Part shown: positions 1-4,177 of the stretch, in pieces
How positions within the stretch are numbered: the first letter of the stretch is position 1
How the letters are laid out: every line of letters begins with the position of its first letter
Assembly: GCA_900757485.1 (NCBI GenBank)
Contig: CAAEOA010000150.1
Location: 1-5,771, forward strand
Direction: 5' to 3'
DNA from: Oscillospiraceae bacterium
GTDB lineage: Bacteria > Bacillota > Clostridia > Oscillospirales > Ruminococcaceae
Length of the DNA: 5,771 nucleotides
Translations under genes and position numbers: made by a program
The notes under the pieces: generated by a model
Database searches by the model: none
Told to the model about the DNA's origin: nothing
Seen by the model: the letters and a program-made list of their open reading frames with translations, nothing else

Positions 1-8
1 AACAAAGC

Positions 9-56
9 AAAACAGGCATCCAGTTTGAGAAATCTCTCTAACTGAATGCCTGTTTT
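9..56 (-). terminator. Long hairpin, probable intrinsic terminator of the isomerase-epimerase operon (possibly bidirectional)
   Basis: Arms at 9-25 and 40-56 pair over 17 positions with a 14-base loop. The only plus-strand mismatch is C20 against A45, which becomes a G-U wobble in minus-strand RNA, so the stem pairs fully in the direction of the epimerase operon. Read on the minus strand it is followed by an interrupted U tract (UUUU-GC-UUU). Read on the plus strand it ends in five Ts (53-57), so it could also stop a convergent gene lying left of the window. It lies about 215 bases beyond the epimerase stop codon, leaving a long 3' untranslated region. The structure is seen directly; termination is inferred. 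Confidence 0.75.
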
Positions 57-270
57 TAATACTGCAATGATAGTATGTAAAACAGCTTTTGATCTTTGCT
101 TACATTAAACGGTTATATGGGACTTTACTATTACAGTATACAATCGCATCCAGTAAATATACTGTAATAATCAGGATTTTTATGATTATACTCATTCCTG
201 TCCCCATACGCTGTCACATCCTATTCATATGTATTTGAATTTATTTGTGCCTTTCTTTCGTAAACTTTAT
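57..270. other. Gene-free 3' region between the epimerase and the terminator
   Basis: This AT-rich stretch has no reading frame with a ribosome binding site or recognisable protein. It holds the perfect inverted repeat at 129-169 and a weaker 7-bp inverted repeat (arms 167-173 and 183-189) that shares three bases with it, so the two hairpins could not form fully at the same time. Nothing else was recognised. Confidence 0.6.
129..169. repeat. Perfect 12-bp inverted repeat with 17-base spacer
   Basis: TATTACAGTATA at 129-140 is exactly reverse-complemented at 158-169. The arms are AT-rich and there is no adjoining T tract, so it is not a typical intrinsic terminator. It could be a weak RNA hairpin in the epimerase 3' region, or two protein-binding half-sites on DNA facing each other with centres about 29 bp apart. 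No gene that it would control is visible in the window; one could lie to the left. Confidence 0.6.
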
Positions 271-1155
271 TTACTTTCCCATATGTTTGTTCAGCATATC
301 TTTTGTAAAGTTCAGCAAAAATGCCGCTTCGGCATCAATGCCTTTCTCCGATGGATCGTCAACCAAATTTCTCCACACCTTGATATCTCTGCCAACTTCT
401 CCGCCCATCATGACAAACGGCTCGGATACGATACGGCCTGTATAATGAATATCAGCCAGTGCGCCGAAAATTTCATTCCAGTCCAGATGTCCCCGTCCCG
501 GAGCCATACGGTTGTTTTCTCCTGTATGAAAACTGGTAAGCTTATCCCCGACCAACCGGATAGCGTCTCCGATAGAACGTTCCTCAATATTCATATGGTA
601 TGTATCCAGTAAAACACCAATATTCGGGCTGTCAATGTCTTTTACATAATCCAATGCTTCCTGTGCGGTATTGATTACGCATCCCTCAAAACGGTTGACG
701 GCTTCCACGCAATAGGTAACACCATAATTTTCTGCCGTCTTTACAATATCACGCATACTTTTCTTGCTACGCTCAACGATAGCAGTCTTGTCATCCACGA
801 TATAATTCGGAGAGCCCCAGCCTGCATAGCTTACACCGGACAAAAGCTTACCGCCCATAAGACCGATTCTTTCCACAATGCGCTGGAGGTAATCAACTCC
901 GCCACGGCGAACGCTCTCATCGGCTGAAGACACATCATATGCGGGATCTAAACCAAGACTGTAAGTCAATTCTATTCCGCATTCATCAGCCAGTTGCTTT
1001 AAGGACAGCATTTTTTCTTTGTCCATTTCCAGAAGCGGCTGTGCCTGAAACTCCAGAATATCAAAACCGATATCCGCCGCTTTCCGGATATATTTCGCGT
1101 GATCCGCCGCCCAGTTCTTTTCCCAAAAATTCATAAAAATACCTAATTTGTTCAT
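271..1155 (-). CDS. Sugar phosphate isomerase/epimerase family protein, D-tagatose/D-psicose (allulose) 3-epimerase-like
   Basis: This is a cytoplasmic TIM-barrel enzyme predicted to invert C3 of a ketohexose using a divalent metal (Mn or Co in known family members). Numbering from the upstream ATG at 1164, the four metal ligands are in place: E154 (CVEAVNRFE), D187 (LLDTYHMN), H213 (SFHTGENNR) and E248 (SEPFV). The usual substrate contacts E160, H190 and R219 are also present. Spacing matches the characterised Agrobacterium and Clostridium psicose 3-epimerases with a constant offset. I prefer the ATG at 1155 (294 residues): the GGAAAGGA ribosome binding site touches the 1164 ATG but lies 9 bases before the 1155 ATG, and family members start with the equivalent of MNKLGIF. 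It lies 33 bases after the isomerase stop and is probably co-transcribed with it. Family assignment is firm. The substrate is uncertain; related proteins act on tagatose, allulose, ribulose or sugar derivatives. Confidence 0.9.
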   Translation of the reverse strand: MNKLGIFMNFWEKNWAADHAKYIRKAADIGFDILEFQAQPLLEMDKEKMLSLKQLADECGIELTYSLGLDPAYDVSSADESVRRGGVDYLQRIVERIGLMGGKLLSGVSYAGWGSPNYIVDDKTAIVERSKKSMRDIVKTAENYGVTYCVEAVNRFEGCVINTAQEALDYVKDIDSPNIGVLLDTYHMNIEERSIGDAIRLVGDKLTSFHTGENNRMAPGRGHLDWNEIFGALADIHYTGRIVSEPFVMMGGEVGRDIKVWRNLVDDPSEKGIDAEAAFLLNFTKDMLNKHMGK

Positions 1156-1188
1156 CTCTGCCATTCCTTTCCATTCTATTGTTTTAAA

Positions 1189-1947
1189 TTAAATACGGTC
1201 GATTTGATATCCAAGATACTTTTCCAGAGCTTCCTTTACTGCATCGGACACATTGCCTTTTGTAATACAGACGTGATGACGGAAGCCGTTATATCCCATA
1301 TACTCCAGCATGTTTTGTATATTGCTTTTCTCAAACACAATGCCGCTTCCGAAAAACGCTTCCTCTATCAGGTTATCTGTCAGTCTTCCTTCTGTCACAA
1401 AACCGCACAGCTTACCGTTTTCCGTCCGCATGCTGGCAACCGTTACCGGGCCTGCCGCAATTTTTACTTTATTCACGCCGACTCCGCTTCCTTCTCCGAA
1501 GCTCTTTTTAAACATCAGGTGTTCAATTGTAGTACCTTTTCCTTGGGTCATCGAAATCGGAACCGGACCGCAGTGGAATAAAATGCACTTGTTCGGATCT
1601 TGACCGAAGTTGTTGTTTACATCAAGCAGCATAGTCGGATGCGCTGCCGCCAATGTGATGGCGCGAGTCATCACGGTATTGTTTACATCAAGCTCGCAGG
1701 ATGCCGCAATTCCGCGCTCATTCAGGTCGCAAAGCACCAAACAGGGAGCAACGCCGAATTTGGTCTCAAATTCATTCCAACAGCGCAGTGCAACGCCCTG
1801 CAAATCATTTTCAGCAATCAAATCATCAATTACTACGCCGATTCGTGCAATGGTTTCCAACTTTTTCATCGGATACTTGCCAAAATCAGTGATAGCAAGG
1901 TAATCCGCTTTTTTAGCATCTATCCGTTCCTGCTCAACCGTTTCCAT
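1189..1947 (-). CDS. C-terminal catalytic fragment (252 residues) of the isomerase-like protein
   Basis: This is the longest intact piece and holds the L-fucose isomerase-type catalytic domain. Probable metal ligands are E85 in AASCELDV, D109 in TMLLDVNNN and a histidine in FRHHVCITKGN (H224 or H225). They correspond to about E298, D322 and H437/H438 in the reconstructed protein, and match the Glu-Asp-His triad of fucose/arabinose isomerases. The ATG at 1947 is internal: in-frame codons upstream (IDLAEVFAR) continue the family sequence back to the frameshift. No ribosome binding site precedes it, so the fragment alone is unlikely to be made or active. Confidence 0.75.
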   Translation of the reverse strand: METVEQERIDAKKADYLAITDFGKYPMKKLETIARIGVVIDDLIAENDLQGVALRCWNEFETKFGVAPCLVLCDLNERGIAASCELDVNNTVMTRAITLAAAHPTMLLDVNNNFGQDPNKCILFHCGPVPISMTQGKGTTIEHLMFKKSFGEGSGVGVNKVKIAAGPVTVASMRTENGKLCGFVTEGRLTDNLIEEAFFGSGIVFEKSNIQNMLEYMGYNGFRHHVCITKGNVSDAVKEALEKYLGYQIDRI

Positions 1948-1969
1948 CCGTGCAAAAACTTCGGCAAGA

Positions 1970-2320
1970 TCAATTGGTTTCTATGTTGATTCCGACATTC
2001 TGCATCGCAATTTCATCAAACCGCACCGTCTTAAACGCGGTAGTTCTTGCACCGATAGCGCCGATATTACACCGTTTCATTCCGTTTACCACACGGCAGA
2101 CTGCGGCGAACTTGTCCAGATGCTCTCTAAATTCCGGATCGGAAGGGTTACAGGTAAATGGCTGAAAAAGCGTATATTTCAGCTTGTGCTGCCGCAAAAC
2201 GTTGCAAATGGCAATTTTTCCGCATAATGCATCTCGTCTGTGCGCAAAATCCATTTTTCCCGCTTCATCCCGATATGCTTCTACCAGAATCGGAACGCCG
2301 CAATTTTCCAGCGCCGCCAT
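1970..2320 (-). CDS. Middle fragment of the isomerase-like protein
   Basis: This frame continues the isomerase from MAALENCGVPILVEAY through the N2-domain region (DALCGKIAICNVLRQHKLKYTLF would lie here, around 2190-2250) to VRFDEIAMQNVGINIET. It stops at an in-frame TGA created by one extra base at 1974-1977. The ATG at 2320 is an internal methionine with no ribosome binding site, which supports a broken single gene over an independent one. Confidence 0.6.
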   Translation of the reverse strand: MAALENCGVPILVEAYRDEAGKMDFAHRRDALCGKIAICNVLRQHKLKYTLFQPFTCNPSDPEFREHLDKFAAVCRVVNGMKRCNIGAIGARTTAFKTVRFDEIAMQNVGINIETN

Positions 2321-2562
2321 CGCTCCGTTTTCGTCGCCGAAATTGGGGAGGACAAAATAACACCCTGATATTTACCTCGGTTTTCATCCAAAAACGCAGC
2401 ATATCGTTTTCCTTCCTCGATTGTTTCCACCGCGCCATATCGGCCGATGCTTTCTTCCGGCATAATATAATCATGCCCGGCATCCACCAATGCCTTTGCC
2501 AACTCTTTTCTTGCATCTGCAATTAATTCTCCCGGGAAAAATCCCCGATTTCCAAAGTACAA
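2281..2562 (-). CDS. N-terminal fragment of the isomerase-like protein
   Basis: This frame encodes the N-terminal Rossmann-like part (YFGNRGFFPGELIADARKEL, then the segment around MPEESIGRYGAVETIEEGKR). An automatic caller would begin at TTG 2562, but the in-frame sequence extends upstream to about 2574, where the A-run frameshift disconnects it from the ATG at 2585. The last twelve or so residues, after GVILSSP, are out-of-frame noise that follows the second frameshift. It is not a separate gene. Confidence 0.6.
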   Translation of the reverse strand: MYFGNRGFFPGELIADARKELAKALVDAGHDYIMPEESIGRYGAVETIEEGKRYAAFLDENRGKYQGVILSSPISATKTERWRRWKIAAFRFW

Positions 2563-2594
2563 CGCAAAAGTGATTTTTTCTCCATTGATATATT

Positions 2595-2600
2595 CCTCCC
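2595..2600 (-). promoter_or_regulatory. Ribosome binding site that fixes the isomerase start
   Basis: GGGAGG on the minus strand lies eight bases before the ATG at 2585. The frame carrying the protein similarity has a TAA just upstream and no ATG of its own. This site is therefore the main evidence that translation begins at 2585 and that the A6 run just inside the gene is one base short. Confidence 0.75.
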
Positions 2601-2602
2601 GT

Positions 2603-2620
2603 TACATTATCGTTAATGTA
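2603..2620. promoter_or_regulatory. LacI-family operator in front of the isomerase-epimerase operon
   Basis: TACATTATCGTTAATGTA is an 18-bp near-palindrome with one mismatched pair and a central CpG, the classic form of a LacI/PurR-family site. Sixteen of its bases (2605-2620) recur exactly at 3751-3766 in front of the lacI gene. It lies just upstream of the isomerase ribosome binding site, overlapping the candidate -10 box, so binding should block transcription of the operon. Binding by the adjacent repressor is inferred from the family and the position. Confidence 0.8.
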
Positions 2621-2634
2621 TTTTGCTAAGGCAA
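2606..2634 (-). promoter_or_regulatory. Candidate promoter of the isomerase-epimerase operon
   Basis: On the minus strand TTGCCT (2629-2634) is separated by 17 bases from GATAAT (2606-2611), matching the sigma-70/sigma-A consensus at 4/6 and 5/6 positions. The -10 box lies inside the operator. One weakness is that the predicted transcript start would fall in or next to the GGGAGG ribosome binding site, giving an unusually short leader. The real start could be a little further upstream, or the genes may be read partly through from lacI. Confidence 0.35.
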
Positions 2635-2663
2635 CACCATCTGTTGCCATCATAACTGATTAA

Positions 2664-3694
2664 TTATTTTGCCTGTGTTGTATCACGGACAATTAACTGA
2701 ACCGGTATTGTAGTTTGGGTCACGGCTTCGGATTTTTGATAAATCAAATTCATTAAAGTCTTTACCACCTGTGTTGCCATCTTGGTTTTAGGTGTTAAAA
2801 TCGTAGTTAGCCTACAAGGAAACGGCATTTTCGACTGAATACCGTCAAAGCCTACCACCGATATATCTTCAGGAATTTTTTTCCAAGCTCATTCAATTGA
2901 TATATGGTTTCCCACGCAATCATATCGCTAAACGCGAAAACCGCTGTAAATCCGCCCGGTAAAGCAAACGAATCTGTCAGTATCTCTTTTAAATCTTCCC
3001 CCACCGGCTGCACTTCATGAATCAGTTCCGGACATAAAGGAATTCCTGCTTCATACAATGCTTGATGATATCCTGCCAGACGTTCTTTTGCAGAAGAAAT
3101 GTACGAAGGACCGCTTAAACACAAAATACGTTTATGCCCCAAAGAAATCAAATATTTTGTTGCCTCATATCCTCCTTGAAAGTCATCCCAAACAACATAA
3201 TTACTGGCGCTTTCTCCATTTGGCTTCCTTCCGAGCAGCACATACGGCACATGCTCCATATCCAAACGATGCAAAATATCCGAATCTTTCTGTGTCGGAC
3301 ATATAATCAATCCGTCCACATTATGTCCCAGAGCAGACAAGATTGCCTTTTCCTCTGTTGCGGCGTCTTCGTTGGTATTCATGATAAACAAATTAACATT
3401 CCATTTTCTGAGCAATATTTCCATTTCTTTTACCATGATCCCAAATAACGGGTTGGAGATGTCACTGACAATCACAGCGATGGTGCCTGTAATACCGGAG
3501 CGCAATCCTCCTGCCAAAGAATTACGGATATATCCCATTTCTTCCGCCGTTTCAGCAATCAGCTTCCGGGTCTTATCCGAAATATCCTTTTTTCCGTTTA
3601 AAGCGTGAGAAATCGTATTAACAGAATATCCGGTTCGCTGTGATATATCTTTGAGTGTCACCGGGGAACGATTCATCTTAATCTTTTCTGCCAC
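2664..3694 (-). pseudogene. LacI-family transcriptional regulator with one homopolymer frameshift near the C-terminus
   Basis: This is a DNA-binding repressor. Residues 12-31 form the LacI helix-turn-helix (VTLKDISQRTGYSVNTISHA), followed by NGKKDISDKTRKLI and a hinge around LAGGLRSG (60-67). A periplasmic-binding-protein-like sugar-sensing domain begins at TIAVIVSDISNPLFG. The GTG start at 3694 is chosen because AAAGGAG lies six bases upstream; the ATG at codon 7 is too far away. The first frame runs 280 codons and ends at 2852 in out-of-frame sequence (FLKIYRW). One extra A in the A7 run (T7 at 2876-2882) restores GKKIPEDISVVGFDG, a standard LacI motif, and leads into the 2664-2858 frame. 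The repaired protein is 343 residues, typical for the family. Known relatives sense the sugar or its phosphate; this effector is unknown. It probably regulates itself and the downstream isomerase-epimerase genes. Confidence 0.88.
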
Positions 3695-3748
3695 GTCCGT
3701 CTCCTTTCACCTGTAATCATACAATAAAAGTTAAAGCATATTTTACAT

Positions 3749-3766
3749 CTCATTATCGTTAATGTA
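3749..3766. promoter_or_regulatory. LacI-family operator in front of the lacI gene (autoregulation)
   Basis: The core CATTATCGTTAATGTA (3751-3766) is identical to that of the operator at 2603-2620 and in the same orientation. The outer left half-site is less symmetrical (CTC instead of TAC), so binding may be weaker. It covers the expected transcription start of lacI just downstream of the -10 box, which suggests negative autoregulation. Confidence 0.75.
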
Positions 3767-3770
3767 ATTT

Positions 3771-3799
3771 ATACTATATTATTTTAAGCAGAAAGTCAA
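3771..3799 (-). promoter_or_regulatory. Promoter of the lacI-family gene
   Basis: On the minus strand TTGACT (3794-3799) is a 5/6 match to the -35 consensus and lies 17 bases from TAGTAT (3771-3776). An overlapping TATAAA (3768-3773) has a less favourable 20-base spacing. The transcript would start near 3764, inside the operator, leaving a leader of about 70 bases before the GTG start. Confidence 0.6.
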
Positions 3800-4035
3800 G
3801 CACCTGTTTACTCAAAATAAAAGAAATAACAAGACGGTGTTCTCGCCGCGCCTCTCCTATATGTATGGTTCACATCAGCAATCAGAAAAACAACAAAGCA
3901 ATGATGGCGCATGGCAATAAAACTGGAAACATTTACGGATATGGGCTGCAGCTGCCGCAAGAAAAAATCAAGCGGGAGACGATGGCATGTGCGGTGGTTC
4001 GACTTTGATAAACCGCGTCGCAACCCGGCTTGTGT

Positions 4036-4082
4036 GGCAACGCTCTGGGAGGGGGAAAAGATTCCTCTCCCAGAGCGTTGCC
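4036..4082 (+). repeat. 19-bp imperfect palindrome, very stable hairpin
   Basis: Arms 4036-4054 and 4064-4082 pair at all 19 positions around a 9-base loop. The one non-Watson-Crick pair (G4052 with T4066) is a G-U wobble in plus-strand RNA but a C-A mismatch on the minus strand, so the structure favours a plus-strand transcript. No T tract follows directly, so it is not a simple terminator by itself. Such long GC-rich palindromes between genes are often copies of dispersed elements, but only one copy is visible here. Confidence 0.7.
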
Positions 4083-4086
4083 GACT

Positions 4087-4143
4087 TTGTCGACATGCTT
4101 CAAGCACCGGAAGTTTGTTTACCGGTGCATCTTTTTTCGACAA
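4087..4143 (+). terminator. Terminator-like hairpin on the plus strand inside a second, outer stem
   Basis: GCACCGG (4104-4110) pairs with CCGGTGC (4122-4128) around an 11-base loop and is followed, three bases on, by six Ts (4132-4137). This is an intrinsic terminator for plus-strand transcription. An outer 7-bp stem, TTGTCGA (4087-4093) with TCGACAA (4137-4143), encloses it. On the minus strand the inner hairpin lacks a following U run, so it is a poor terminator for the surface-protein gene. No plus-strand gene is visible upstream, which is the odd point. Confidence 0.55.
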
Positions 4144-4177
4144 TCACTGCAGGTTTCAAATCGGTTCACAACCGGCA

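Larger units (their letters stand above)
1189..2585 (-). pseudogene. L-fucose/L-arabinose isomerase-like protein, disrupted by three single-base frameshifts (decay or sequence error)
   Basis: Three overlapping or abutting frames give one collinear sugar isomerase of the L-fucose isomerase C-terminal-domain type, which converts an aldose to a ketose with a divalent metal. The proper start is the ATG at 2585, eight bases after a GGGAGG ribosome binding site (2595-2600). The frame is lost at the A6 run on the minus strand (T6 at 2574-2579), where one more A gives MEKKITFALYFGNRGFF. It is lost again at 2343-2348, where one more base in CCCCAA restores SPNFGDENGAMAALEN. The last break is at 1974-1977, where one base fewer in CCAA restores INIETIDLAEVFARMETVEQ. 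After these three changes the frame is 1398 bases, exactly 465 codons plus stop, a normal length for the family. Catalytic metal ligands fall in the last 252 residues. It sits between lacI and the epimerase and carries a LacI-type operator in its promoter region. Confidence 0.85.
3800..4177. other. Intergenic stretch with strong RNA structures, no convincing gene
   Basis: This region of almost 380 bases separates the lacI promoter from the end of the surface-protein gene. Open frames cross it on both strands (plus from 3911, minus from 4143), but neither has a ribosome binding site. The plus one runs far into the antisense of the surface gene, and the deduced residues are Arg-, Cys- and Ser-rich without domain character. 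Instead it holds the 19-bp hairpin at 4036-4082 and the terminator-like hairpin at 4104-4137. Its base composition is richer in GC than the AT-rich lacI promoter beside it. It may be a dispersed repeat or a small-RNA locus; this is inference only. Confidence 0.5.

Noticed and set aside
101..118. Third LacI operator (TACATTAAACGG...)
   Set aside because: Only the left half-site resembles the motif. It has one base too many before the CG and no matching right half.
229..612. 127-codon plus-strand frame
   Set aside because: It is antisense to the intact epimerase, which has complete catalytic residues, and lacks a ribosome binding site.
1204..1989. Several plus-strand frames opposite the isomerase
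   Set aside because: They are shadows of the isomerase coding sequence on the other strand, without start signals or family resemblance.
2471..2653. 60-codon minus-strand frame upstream of the isomerase, as a possible leader peptide
   Set aside because: Its second half is the isomerase N-terminus read in the wrong frame and its first half covers the operator. No conserved leader features such as repeated codons or an attenuator were seen.
2574..2882. Programmed ribosomal frameshifting in lacI or the isomerase
   Set aside because: Four indels, needed in both directions and without slippery heptamers plus stimulatory structures, are better explained by sequence error or gene decay. Only the A run after the isomerase start is kept as a possible slippage site.
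3808..4143. 111-codon minus-strand frame in the same region
   Set aside because: TTG start without a ribosome binding site, no domain pattern, coincides with the structured region, and runs into the lacI promoter side. It is better explained as noncoding sequence.
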